In this document: positions 1 through 8,168 of the stretch, piece by piece | Numbering within the stretch: the stretch's first letter is position 1 | How the letters are laid out: each line of letters opens with the position of its first letter | Assembly (NCBI GenBank): GCA_028275425.1 | Contig: JAPWUT010000028.1 | Span: 1 to 12,366, forward strand | Length of the DNA stretch: 12,366 nt | Reading direction: 5' to 3' | Origin: Anaerolineae bacterium | Lineage (GTDB): Bacteria; Chloroflexota; Anaerolineae; SpSt-600 | Notes under the pieces: generated by a model | Databases searched by the model: none | What the model was told of the DNA's origin: nothing | What the model saw: only the letters and a program-made list of their open reading frames with translations | Made by a program: the position numbers and the translations under genes

Positions 1-603
1 ACCTTCCCGGTAAAAATGGGCGGGATTGGGCAACCCGCAGGAAACCCGCTAAGGGGATCCTCAGAGACTATACGCCAGGCGTCCAACCGAAGCGGAGGAG
101 GCCAGAATGGACCTAAGCCCCGATTGGGTAGTTGGGTTCGTAGACGGGGAAGGATGCTTCTACGTAGGCATCAACCCCCACCCCAAGATGACTTTAGGAT
201 ACCAAGTGTTGCCCGAGTTCCGTGTGGTTCAACACGAACGCGACATCCAAGTCCTCTATGCCCTGAAGCGGTTCTTCCGATGCGGTGTCGTACGCCGCAA
301 CGGCGAGAACCGCTACGAGCTGAGGATTCGCAAGCTATCTTGCTTGCAAAAGGTTGTGGAGTTCTTTGAGCGCCACCCTCTAAAGACCAAGAAGAACGTG
401 GATTTTAAGAAGTTTGCCCGGATAGTGAAGTGGGTAAGCGAAGGCAGGCACCTTGAACCTGAGGGGCTAATAGAGATTGTGGAGGTGGCGCTCTCAATGA
501 ACCGCACGAACAAGGTCAAGACTAAGAAGATTCTGGCCGACCTCCAGCAGAGGTATGGACGAAGAGATAGTCCACCCCAGGCAGAAATGTCTGGAGTAAG
601 GTG
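1..603 (+). ncRNA. Group I intron in 23S rRNA at E. coli position 1931 (5' end outside window)
   Basis: A self-splicing ribozyme interrupting the 23S gene. The 3' splice site is placed after G603 because the sequence from 604 (AGCGAAATTCCTTG) is the universal 23S segment that follows U1931 in E. coli; G603 is the terminal intron guanosine. An R-like element lies at 62-76 and an S-like element at 562-573; GACUA (66-70) and UAGUC (568-572) form P7. G/C-rich segments at 18-49 fit P4-P5. A P9 hairpin is clear: 577-583 pairs with 588-594 around a GAAA loop. The endonuclease gene lies between R and S, so it is inserted in the P8 region and reads on through P7 and P9. The 5' exon, P1 and P2 are not in the window. 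Introns at this site with LAGLIDADG genes are known from Thermotoga and Simkania. Confidence 0.9.

Positions 604-604
<1 letters not shown>
107..604 (+). CDS. LAGLIDADG homing endonuclease of the L1931 intron
   Basis: A 165-residue protein with one LAGLIDADG motif near the N terminus (residues 7-18, WVVGFVDGEGCF), so it should act as a homodimer. Homing endonucleases of this kind cut intron-less 23S genes so that repair copies the intron in. The acidic motif residue expected at the active site is present (DGEG). ATG 107 is chosen because GGAGGAGG at 94-101 lies 5 nt upstream. The last 15 or so codons (rich in Arg, Gln, Gly) are encoded by the ribozyme's S element and P9 hairpin, so this stretch serves both protein and RNA. 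The TGA stop uses U602, G603 (last intron base) and A604 (first exon base), so it exists only in unspliced RNA. The family assignment rests on the motif and the intron context. Confidence 0.9.
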
Positions 605-1266
<662 letters not shown>

Positions 1267-1984
1267 CTGGGAAGGCGGCCCCGAAAGGGTAACCTTCGGG
1301 GAAAAACCGGCTCATAACGGGGAAGCCCTCCAGGTCTGCCGACCGGATGCTGAGGGTAACCCCGTGGGAAGGCGGAAGCTATGGATGACACCATACGCGC
1401 CTATATTGCTGGGTTCCTGGACGGGGATGGGAGCATTATCCTACAACTCAAGCCCCGGCGTGATTACCGTTACGGTTTTCAAATCCGGGCAATAATTAGC
1501 TTCTATCAGAAACGCCGAGGGCGTTGGGTCTTAGAGTGGCTTCAGACGCATATTGGGCGGGGTAGGATAAGAGAGCGGCCGGACGGGATAGCCCAATATG
1601 ATGTTGAGGGCATAGAACCTGTTAGATGGCTACTTGAACAAGTTCAGCCCTATGTTGTGGCGAAACGAGAGCAAGTAGAGCAAGCTCTTAACCTTCTCCG
1701 TGAAATGTGCGCAAACAAATCTCCCACCCCAGAAGAATTCCTGGAATGGGCGCGTAAGGTGGAGTCCTACCAGGCCCTAAACTACTCTAAGAAGTGCCGT
1801 TATAGAGCAGAGGACGTGAGGCGCTTCCTGAGTAGCAAGGGCTGGCTTCTGCCCCCGTAACGACTGAGGCCTGCGGGCCGAGGCTCGGGTTCAAAAGCCA
1901 ACCTATGACCCGGGCAAGACGCCGGCATCCCCGAAAGGGGATGGTGGTATAGTCTACCCCTCAGGGAAACCTGAGGAAATGGTG
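1267..1984 (+). ncRNA. Group I intron in 23S rRNA at E. coli position 2593
   Basis: A complete 718-nt intron. Exons join as ...CAGACCGT / CGTGAGACAGG..., equal to E. coli U2593/C2594. P1 is visible: exon GACCGU (1261-1266) pairs with 1275-1280, with the expected U1266-G1275 wobble at the splice site and one mismatch. P2 is a hairpin at 1279-1301. P4 is 1317-1322 with 1360-1365, P5 is 1326-1330 with 1352-1356, and P6 is 1371-1379 with 1845-1853 enclosing the endonuclease gene. P7 is probably GACUG 1862-1866 with UAGUC near 1949-1953. Two GAAA-capped hairpins follow the gene, 1926-1943 (P8 side) and 1959-1976 (P9). G1984 is the terminal guanosine. Placement of the gene in P6 matches the Chlamydomonas chloroplast L2593 intron. 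Confidence 0.93.
1381..1860 (+). CDS. I-CreI-like LAGLIDADG homing endonuclease
   Basis: A 159-residue single-motif LAGLIDADG protein (motif YIAGFLDGDGSI, residues 8-19; catalytic Asp16), expected to cut as a homodimer. It aligns from memory with I-CreI over nearly its whole length: shared blocks include GDGSII, the QxKP segment, QK at 43-44 (Gln47 of I-CreI), RxR at 64-66 (Arg68/Arg70), a QP segment at 89-90, Lys95 (Lys98) and a late ALN..SK block. The insertion site is also that of the I-CreI intron. The start ATG 1381 has only a weak SD (GGAAGG, about 1367-1372). The 3' end of the gene supplies the 3' strand of P6, and the TAA stop (1858-1860) abuts the P7 strand. The likely target is the fused exon sequence around 1255-1266/1985-1997. 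Confidence 0.94.
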   Translation: MDDTIRAYIAGFLDGDGSIILQLKPRRDYRYGFQIRAIISFYQKRRGRWVLEWLQTHIGRGRIRERPDGIAQYDVEGIEPVRWLLEQVQPYVVAKREQVEQALNLLREMCANKSPTPEEFLEWARKVESYQALNYSKKCRYRAEDVRRFLSSKGWLLPP

Positions 1985-2291
<307 letters not shown>

Positions 2292-2346
2292 TTTAACCCT
2301 GCTCCGAAATCCCATCCTATTCAGCTTTTAGGGTGCGAAAAAAAGT

Positions 2347-2468
2347 TCCCCTGGTGACCATAGCGGCGGGGAAACACCCGGTCCCATTCCGAACCCGGAA
2401 GTTAAGCCCGCCAGCGCCGATGATACTGGGGGCGCGAGCCCCTGGGAAAGTAGGTCGTTGCCAGGGGA
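2347..2468 (+). rRNA. rrf: 5S rRNA
   Basis: A typical bacterial 5S of about 120 nt. Helix I is formed by the segment at 2345-2354 and its complement at 2461-2470. The conserved loop stretch CCATTCCGAACCCGGAAGTT lies at 2384-2403, and AGCGCCGATGATACTGGGGG follows near 2413. It follows 23S by about 55 nt and should come from the same transcript. The ends are inferred by alignment with E. coli 5S and carry an error of 1-3 nt. Confidence 0.95.
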
Positions 2469-2480
2469 ACTTTCTTTTTT
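2461..2480 (+). terminator. Probable rRNA operon terminator
   Basis: The T-run TTTCTTTTTT (2471-2480) directly follows the 3' strand of 5S helix I, so the 10-bp helix plus U-tract could act as an intrinsic terminator for the rRNA operon. The T-run overlaps the stop codon of the convergent ubiD-like gene (TAA, complement of 2479-2481). Confidence 0.55.
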
Positions 2481-3759
2481 ACCACCTTATCCGCTTGAAA
2501 TCCTCAGCTTTAGCCCCCCAAGGAACAGTGGCATCAATGCCCATCTTAGCCGTAAGAGTCTTTCGCCCAGGAGTATGTTTGGCCGAAGGGTCTAAAGAAC
2601 TACCAGGCTGATCCCGCAGAACCACAAGCCCCCTATCCGCCTGAAAGCGCGTGGCTATGGCCCATTCCACCTCTTCAAGCCTGTCAATGTCCACATCCTC
2701 ATCCACTATTACCACATGCTTGAGTGACGGATGCCCCTTAAAGGCTGCTTCTATAGCCCTTAACCCATCCTCAGGACCCCTCTTGCGGATTTTCACCACC
2801 GCATGAAGCCAACACATCCCACCAGGTGTGACCCTCACATCAAGGCACTCCGCCACTTCATTTACTGCCGAGAAAATTGTGGGTTCTCTTGGGATACCCA
2901 TGAGCAGCCGGTGTTCGGCTCCGCCCGGAAGCAAGGCGTGATATATCGGCCTCTTCCTATGGGTCACAAGGTCTACTTCTAAGATTGGCTGCTCCCGCAC
3001 GTAATCCCAAGTCTGGGTAAGGTCTATGAACGGTCCTTCAGGAGCAAGCTTCTTGGTCAAGCGTCCTTCTAAGACTATCTCAGCGCAGGCTGGGACTTCC
3101 AAATCCTTGGCCAAACAGCGAGCCAACGGCGTAGGAGCAAGGGCATTGGCTATGGAAAGCTCATCCACGCCCTTCGGCGGTGACATAGAGGCAGCTATGA
3201 GGATGTGCACAGGAAGCCCTATGGCTACGGCTATTTCTAAGTCCCCAGAGACTTTGCTCCAAGCGGTGTGCGTCCCTCGCCCTTCCACGACCCTGGCCAC
3301 GAAGCGCTTCTCATCCAGAAGCATCAAGCGGTGGAAAGAGGCATTACGGCCGTAATCGGGGTCTTTGATTATCGCCACGCCGGCCGTCACATAAGGGCCA
3401 CCATCCTCCGCCAAATGCTTGAGGATTGGGAGCTTGGTGAGGTCCACCTTTTCCTCCACTACTTCTTGGCAGGGTGGATTTTCCACTATCGGAGGTGTTA
3501 CAGGGTTCTGCATAGCTTTGACTAAAATGGGGATTAAGGCCTGGGGCTGGACCCCAAGAGCCATTGCCATGAGCTCCCTTTTAGCGCATAAACCTGAGAC
3601 CACCTCGCCTTCGTAGCCGGGAACGTTCTTGAAGAGGAGGACTTCTTCCTGATGGGCTGCTATGAAGCGAGCCATTTCCAAGTAAGGTGACAGCGGCTCT
3701 TCTACCTCGCGCAATAAGCCATGGGTTCGGAGGAAGGAAAGAAATTCTCTCAATTCCAT
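2479..3759 (-). CDS. UbiD-family prenylated-FMN decarboxylase
   Basis: A 426-residue member of the UbiD family, which uses prenylated FMN to (de)carboxylate aromatic or unsaturated acids in the cytosol. Seen: the central GRNASFHRL segment (138-145) with the Arg expected near the cofactor, a C-A-E-I-V-L-E-G segment (225-232) with the paired Glu residues of the E-R-E site, and E-G-P-F (241-244). The usual continuation after EGPF (a G-E-F-T-G-Y type) is replaced by IDLTQT, reminiscent of archaeal-type UbiD proteins. The start ATG 3759 is preferred over an upstream ATG at 3804 because GAGGAG lies about 9 nt before it and family homology begins there; the upstream start would also lie beyond the -10 box. 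No UbiX-type flavin prenyltransferase is adjacent. The substrate cannot be told from sequence; options include a polyprenyl-benzoate, another aromatic acid, or an anhydromevalonate-phosphate-like step. Confidence 0.88.
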   Translation of the reverse strand: MELREFLSFLRTHGLLREVEEPLSPYLEMARFIAAHQEEVLLFKNVPGYEGEVVSGLCAKRELMAMALGVQPQALIPILVKAMQNPVTPPIVENPPCQEVVEEKVDLTKLPILKHLAEDGGPYVTAGVAIIKDPDYGRNASFHRLMLLDEKRFVARVVEGRGTHTAWSKVSGDLEIAVAIGLPVHILIAASMSPPKGVDELSIANALAPTPLARCLAKDLEVPACAEIVLEGRLTKKLAPEGPFIDLTQTWDYVREQPILEVDLVTHRKRPIYHALLPGGAEHRLLMGIPREPTIFSAVNEVAECLDVRVTPGGMCWLHAVVKIRKRGPEDGLRAIEAAFKGHPSLKHVVIVDEDVDIDRLEEVEWAIATRFQADRGLVVLRDQPGSSLDPSAKHTPGRKTLTAKMGIDATVPWGAKAEDFKRIRW

Positions 3760-3786
3760 GGCCCTTTCTCCTCGCCGTTTTGGCTT

Positions 3787-3795
3787 ATTATACCA
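3787..3795 (-). promoter_or_regulatory. Extended -10 promoter of the ubiD-like gene
   Basis: On the minus strand a perfect TATAAT (3792-3787) is preceded by TGG (3795-3793), giving the extended -10 form TGnTATAAT. No convincing -35 lies 17 nt upstream. The start point would fall near 3780, leaving a leader of about 20 nt before ATG 3759. Confidence 0.6.
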
Positions 3796-3862
3796 CATTA
3801 GCAAACCAGCTTACGAGCGGAACCCAAGACTCTTTGGCGCACACTCGCCAGGCTTGCGGACT

Positions 3863-3890
3863 TTTCAGAACAAATGTTTTATGCTAAAAT
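3863..3890 (+). promoter_or_regulatory. gyrB: Candidate gyrB promoter
   Basis: TTTCAG (3863-3868) and TAAAAT (3885-3890) are spaced 16 nt apart in an A/T-rich patch before gyrB. This is the best sigma-70-like pair in the 164-nt gap between the divergent ubiD-like and gyrB genes. The -35 match is weak, so the exact start point is uncertain. Transcription would give a leader of about 27 nt. Confidence 0.4.
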
Positions 3891-3923
3891 ATAACCGGAA
3901 GAAACAACTGCTGGAGGATAGAG

Positions 3924-5825
3924 GTGGAGTGGCAGGAATACGATGCCAGTAAAATTCAAGTCCTGGAGGGGCTGGAGGCAGTCCGCAGGCGCCCTGGGAT
4001 GTACATCGGCTCAACGGATATCCGTGGCCTCCATCACCTTATCTATGAAGTCGTGGATAACGCTGTGGACGAGGCCCTCGCTGGCTTCTGCACCCACATT
4101 GAAGTCGTTATCCTTCCCGATAACTCCGTAAAAGTGGTGGATAACGGCCGCGGGATACCCGTGGACATACACCCCCAGACAGGCAAGCCAGCTTTAGAGG
4201 TGGTCATGACCACCCTCCACGCTGGGGCTAAGTTCGGAAGTGGGAGCTACAAAGTGGCTTCAGGCCTACACGGAGTTGGGGTCTCGGCCGTGAACGCTCT
4301 CTCCGAATGGATGGAGGTAGAAGTAAAAAGGGGAGGGTTCATATACCGCCAGCGCTACGAGCGAGGCAAGCCCGTAACCCCAGTGAAAAAGGTCGGCCGA
4401 ACCGATGATAACGCCACCGGAACCACCGTCCACTTCCTCCCGGACAAAGAAATCTTCCGGGAAATAAACTACAAGTTTGAGACCTTGGCCCAGAGGTTCC
4501 GGGAAATGGCTTTCTTGACCAAAGGCCTAACCATAAAGTTCCGGGATGAACGGACGGACCAAGAGATGACTTTCTACTTTGAAGGAGGAATCCTCTCCTT
4601 CATCCGCTACTTGAACAAGAACCGCACCCCGCTCCACCCACCTTTCTACGTTGAAAAGAGCGTGAACGGAACCCTGATAGAGATTGCCCTCCAATACACT
4701 GATGAATTCTCGGAATCGGTCTTCACCTTTGCCAATAACATCAATACCGTGGACGGAGGCACCCACCTCACTGGTTTCCGCGCAGCTTTGACCCGAACCC
4801 TGAACGAGTATGCCCGCAAGCAAGGTTTGCTCAAGGAAAGCGACCCCAACCTTACCGGAGAAGATGTCAGAGAAGGGCTTACGGCTATAGTCAGCGTGAA
4901 ACTTCCGGAGCCTCAGTTTGAAAGCCAGACTAAAGCCAAGCTTGGCAACCCCGAGGTCAAGGGTCAAGTAGAAGCAGTTATGAGCGATGCTTTTTCCAAG
5001 TGGCTGGAGGAAAACCCTCGCGAGGCCAAAGCCATAATTGATAAGTGCCTGACCACCCTCAGGGCCAGGGAAGCAGCTCGCAAAGCCAGGGATTTGGTAA
5101 TAAGAAAAAGCGTCTTGGAAAGCATGACCCTGCCGGGAAAACTTGCCGATTGTTCCATCCGAGACCCAAGCCAGACCGAACTTTTCATTGTAGAAGGCGA
5201 TTCCGCTGGAGGCTCAGCTAAGCAAGCTCGGGACAGGCGCTTCCAGGCAGTCCTTCCAATCCGGGGCAAAATCCTGAACGTGGAGAAAGCTCGCCTGGAC
5301 AAAATCCTGGAGAACAACGAGGTTAAGGCTATAATCACGGCTTTAGGGACCGGGGTTGGGGAACAGTTCAATATAGAAAACCTCCGCTACGGCCGGATAA
5401 TCCTTCTATGCGATGCCGATGTGGACGGGGCGCACATCCGCACACTGCTATTAACGCTATTCTACCGCTACCTCCCCCAAATCATTGAGCGAGGTCACCT
5501 TTACATAGCCCAGCCCCCTTTGTACCGAATTCAGGTAGGGAAAGAGCATTACTACGTTTACAGCGATGAGGAGAAGGAAAAGCTCCTCCAAAAATTCAAG
5601 GGCAAGGTGGTAAGCATTCAGCGTTACAAAGGGCTTGGGGAGATGAACCCTGAGCAGCTCTGGGAAACTACTCTCAACCCCGAGAAGCGCACCCTCTTAC
5701 AAGTGACCATAGAAGACGCCGCTTCTGCCGACCGAACCTTTAGCATCCTCATGGGTTCCAGTGTTCCTCCCCGCCGCCGTTTCATCCAAACCCATGCCCG
5801 TAAAGTCCGCAATTTAGATGTGTGA
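3924..5825 (+). CDS. gyrB: DNA gyrase subunit B
   Basis: A 633-residue ATPase subunit of DNA gyrase, which with GyrA introduces negative supercoils. The order is a GHKL ATPase domain with EVVDNAVDEA (Asn46, Mg binding), DNGRGIPV (73-80) and a GLHGVGVSAVNALS ATP lid, then the transducer domain, then a Toprim domain with EGDSAGGSA near 423 and DADVDGAH near 503, then the C-terminal segment with PRRRFIQTHA. The length fits the short (about 630-650 aa) GyrB type without the E. coli insert. The start is GTG 3924, with GGAGG at 3913-3917 and a 6-nt spacer. ParE is the main alternative; overall pattern and length favour GyrB, but the two families can be close in such bacteria. The gene heads a plus-strand cluster whose next gene starts 13 nt after its stop. 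Confidence 0.95.
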   Translation: MEWQEYDASKIQVLEGLEAVRRRPGMYIGSTDIRGLHHLIYEVVDNAVDEALAGFCTHIEVVILPDNSVKVVDNGRGIPVDIHPQTGKPALEVVMTTLHAGAKFGSGSYKVASGLHGVGVSAVNALSEWMEVEVKRGGFIYRQRYERGKPVTPVKKVGRTDDNATGTTVHFLPDKEIFREINYKFETLAQRFREMAFLTKGLTIKFRDERTDQEMTFYFEGGILSFIRYLNKNRTPLHPPFYVEKSVNGTLIEIALQYTDEFSESVFTFANNINTVDGGTHLTGFRAALTRTLNEYARKQGLLKESDPNLTGEDVREGLTAIVSVKLPEPQFESQTKAKLGNPEVKGQVEAVMSDAFSKWLEENPREAKAIIDKCLTTLRAREAARKARDLVIRKSVLESMTLPGKLADCSIRDPSQTELFIVEGDSAGGSAKQARDRRFQAVLPIRGKILNVEKARLDKILENNEVKAIITALGTGVGEQFNIENLRYGRIILLCDADVDGAHIRTLLLTLFYRYLPQIIERGHLYIAQPPLYRIQVGKEHYYVYSDEEKEKLLQKFKGKVVSIQRYKGLGEMNPEQLWETTLNPEKRTLLQVTIEDAASADRTFSILMGSSVPPRRRFIQTHARKVRNLDV

Positions 5826-5838
5826 GGGAGGTCAGACA

Positions 5839-6654
5839 ATGGATGAATCAAGGCGCAAATTCCTCAAAAAAGCAGCAATTGGCGGGGCTATCATCTCTCT
5901 GGGAGCGCTGAGCGGAGTCGGGGGCTTCAAGGCCGGCCAAACGCTTACCGAAACGGAGTACGAACTGGAAATAGCCAAACTCCGCACGCTGCTCAAACTC
6001 TACCAAGAACTGGATAAAATCGGATTAGATGCCCTCCTTAAGACAGCCCTTAAAGCCATAAAGATGCCACTGGAAGCGGTTAAAGGGGGGCTCAAGGCCA
6101 TAGAGGAAGCAGTGGAAAAGGCCGAAGAAGCTCTGGCCAAATTCCTGGCTTTTTTGGCAAAGTGGCGTGAACTTTTAAAGGAAGGGGAAAAAGCCCTTCT
6201 ACTTTTGGGGTCGGGGATGGAGGAAGCGGGCAAGCTTATGTCCGGAGCAATCGGCAAAATCCTCCCCTTCGCCGAAGCCGTGGTGGAATTTTTCGCCAAA
6301 CTGCTTCGGAAATTGCCGTTCGGGGCAGGGAAAGAGCTGGGCGAAGCCCTTGAATCCATCAAAAGCTTGCTCAGAGAACTTCCGGAAATCGTGGAGAAAA
6401 TAAGCTCAGTGCTGATTGAGAGCTTGAAGGAGGACATCGCCCCTCAAGGCAACGGGAAAGCAAAGGCCGAGGAAGAGTTTTCGGAGCCGATAAAAATCGG
6501 CCTCCTTGAACCTCTCAGAAAGTTCTTGGGAGATGTGAACTCTCTGATTGAAAGCTTTGAGAAGGACTTCAGTTCCCCCATAGAAGAAGCTTTGGCCAAA
6601 AGGGAAGAGATTCGCCAGCAGATAGAGGAGTTGCGCCGTCAGTACAACATCTGA
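5839..6654 (+). CDS. Tat-signal, helix-rich protein of unknown function
   Basis: I do not recognise this 271-residue protein. Its N terminus carries a textbook twin-arginine motif (SRRKFLKK, residues 4-11) followed by a hydrophobic stretch, so it is probably exported folded or held at the outer face of the membrane; no clear A-x-A cleavage site is seen. The rest is rich in Ala, Glu, Leu and Lys and predicts as long amphipathic helices, with a more hydrophobic middle (about 100-170) and a charged coiled-coil-like tail. It has no Cys and no metal-binding pattern, so a cofactor does not explain Tat use. ATG 5839 is chosen over the upstream ATG 5818 because GGGAGG (5826-5831) precedes it by 7 nt and the Tat motif then starts at residue 4. 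It lies 13 nt after gyrB and 13 nt before the glycosyltransferase gene. Confidence 0.85.
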   Translation: MDESRRKFLKKAAIGGAIISLGALSGVGGFKAGQTLTETEYELEIAKLRTLLKLYQELDKIGLDALLKTALKAIKMPLEAVKGGLKAIEEAVEKAEEALAKFLAFLAKWRELLKEGEKALLLLGSGMEEAGKLMSGAIGKILPFAEAVVEFFAKLLRKLPFGAGKELGEALESIKSLLRELPEIVEKISSVLIESLKEDIAPQGNGKAKAEEEFSEPIKIGLLEPLRKFLGDVNSLIESFEKDFSSPIEEALAKREEIRQQIEELRRQYNI

Positions 6655-6667
6655 AAGCGGTGGAAAA

Positions 6668-7786
6668 GTGAATTACGTCCTTGACCTGCGCACGGCCACC
6701 GAGCACTTCCCGGGAATAGGAAGGTATGGAATAAACCTGGCCCGCAGGCTACCCGAATTCCTGGAAGAAGGTGAATGCCTGGTTATCATACGCGATCCCG
6801 TTCGTTCCTCTTACCAATACCGGCCAGGGAGCAAGGAGCGAATCGTTGACATCCCGAGCACGCCTTTCTCCCTAAGCCAGCAGTGGCTTATCCCTCAGGC
6901 CCTCAAAAGCTTCAAGCCATGCCTCTACCACAGCACCTATTACATCATGCCTTATCGGCCCAATGCCCCAACTATATTGACCATCCACGATTTCATCCCC
7001 CTTCTTTACCCCGGAAGCGTTTCTCTGAGGGCAAGGCTTTTCTTCCGCCCCCTCTTCTACTTAGCCTTTTCGGCTTCTTCGGGGTTCATCGCCGTCTCCC
7101 AAACAACCCTTGAAGATTTCAAGGCTCGGTTTAAGCTCGGCGGGAAGAAAGCAATTATAATTCATCATGCTGCTGACCCGGCTTTTTACCCCCGCTCCTT
7201 TGAGGAAAAGGAAAGCGTTCGCCTCAAGTATAAACTGCCGGATAGGTTCATCCTCTACGTGGGAAGTGATAAGCCCCACAAGAATTTGGGGAACTTGCTC
7301 AAAGCCTTCGCCAAGATAAAGCCGCGGGTGAAAATTCCTTTAGTCTTGGCAGGGCCAAAGGGCCACGGTTCCCGCAACCTGATGGCTCTAACTTCAAGGC
7401 TGGGGATAGAGGATTATGTCTACTGGCTTGGGCGAATACCAGAGGAAGAACTTCCGGCTCTGTATTCGGCTGCGACGGCCTTCGTCTTCCCCTCGTTCTA
7501 CGAAGGTTTTGGCCTTCCGGTTCTGGAAGCGATGAGCTGTGGTGCTCCTGTAGCTTGTTCCGATATCCCAGCCCTAAGGGAGGTAGCGGGCGAGGCAGCC
7601 TTGTACTTCAACCCCTACTCAATTGACGCCATTGCCGAGGCCATTGTTGAGCTGATTGAGGATGATGGGCTCCGAGAAAACCTCGGGGAGAAAGGGCGCA
7701 TCCGAGCTTCTCTCTTCTCTTGGGATGAAATCGCTTCCCGAACCCTCGCTTTTTACCGCGAAGTGCTTGGAGGAAGATATGGTTAA
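6668..7786 (+). CDS. GT4-family glycosyltransferase
   Basis: A 372-residue GT-B fold glycosyltransferase of family 4, which moves a sugar from a nucleotide-sugar donor. The N-terminal acceptor domain begins with a glycine-bearing loop (FPGIGRYG, 14-21), and an IHDFIP segment lies at 106-111. The donor domain starts near 195 (LYVGSDKPHKNL) and holds the E-x7-E motif Glu279...Glu287 in YEGFGLPVLEA, then CGAPVACSDIPALREVAGEAA. Similar proteins are mannosyl- or rhamnosyltransferases, but the sugar cannot be assigned here. The start is GTG 6668, with a weak GCGGTGG upstream; ATG alternatives would cut into the fold. Its stop overlaps the start of the next gene by 8 nt, which implies translational coupling. 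No signal peptide or membrane segment is evident, so it should be cytosolic or peripheral. Confidence 0.9.
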   Translation: MNYVLDLRTATEHFPGIGRYGINLARRLPEFLEEGECLVIIRDPVRSSYQYRPGSKERIVDIPSTPFSLSQQWLIPQALKSFKPCLYHSTYYIMPYRPNAPTILTIHDFIPLLYPGSVSLRARLFFRPLFYLAFSASSGFIAVSQTTLEDFKARFKLGGKKAIIIHHAADPAFYPRSFEEKESVRLKYKLPDRFILYVGSDKPHKNLGNLLKAFAKIKPRVKIPLVLAGPKGHGSRNLMALTSRLGIEDYVYWLGRIPEEELPALYSAATAFVFPSFYEGFGLPVLEAMSCGAPVACSDIPALREVAGEAALYFNPYSIDAIAEAIVELIEDDGLRENLGEKGRIRASLFSWDEIASRTLAFYREVLGGRYG

Positions 7787-8168
7787 AGCTAAGGCCTTTT
7801 ATCGGGATGCCAATGCCACTGAAGTTGCAGTTGGCAATCGCCTTATCAGTGTAGAACGGCGGGATATTGAAGGAAGGCAAGAGCTTTGCCCTTGGGAACT
7901 ATTGGCCGCATCCCTCGCTTCGTGCATAACCTTGACCTTGGCTGCGGTCGCTGCCCACAAAGGCATAGAAGTTGGGGGGATGGAAACGGAGGTAGAGGTA
8001 GAGCCTGGGGAGGAAGGGGGACGAGTTAGTGTAGTCCTCCGGCTGAAGGAGGGGTTAACGAAGAGGGAGGAGAAGATTTTGCTTAACTCCGCAAGGTACT
8101 GCGAAATTGGAAAATTTTTGGAACGGCCGGTCAGCTTGGAAATAATTTTAGGTCCCCCGTTACCTTAG
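7779..8168 (+). CDS. OsmC/Ohr-family protein
   Basis: A 129-residue OsmC-like protein, a family of small dimeric thiol peroxidases that reduce organic hydroperoxides. Seen: the P-W-E-L-L-A-A-S-L-A-S-C block (38-49) with the first conserved Cys49, and A-R-Y-C (105-108) with the second Cys108 in the usual spacing; an extra Cys37 is present. ATG 7779 is preferred over a start at 7656 because GGAGG (7769-7773) lies 5 nt upstream and homology begins there. The gene overlaps the end of the glycosyltransferase by 8 nt. Its TAG stop overlaps the stop of the convergent D-aminopeptidase gene. Ohr, OsmC and YhfA-type subfamilies cannot be told apart with confidence; an antioxidant role is inferred from family and the paired cysteines. 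Confidence 0.9.
   Translation: MVKAKAFYRDANATEVAVGNRLISVERRDIEGRQELCPWELLAASLASCITLTLAAVAAHKGIEVGGMETEVEVEPGEEGGRVSVVLRLKEGLTKREEKILLNSARYCEIGKFLERPVSLEIILGPPLP

Noticed and set aside
2292..2346. A tRNA in the 23S-5S spacer
   Set aside because: The 55-nt gap is too short and shows no cloverleaf or T-loop sequence.
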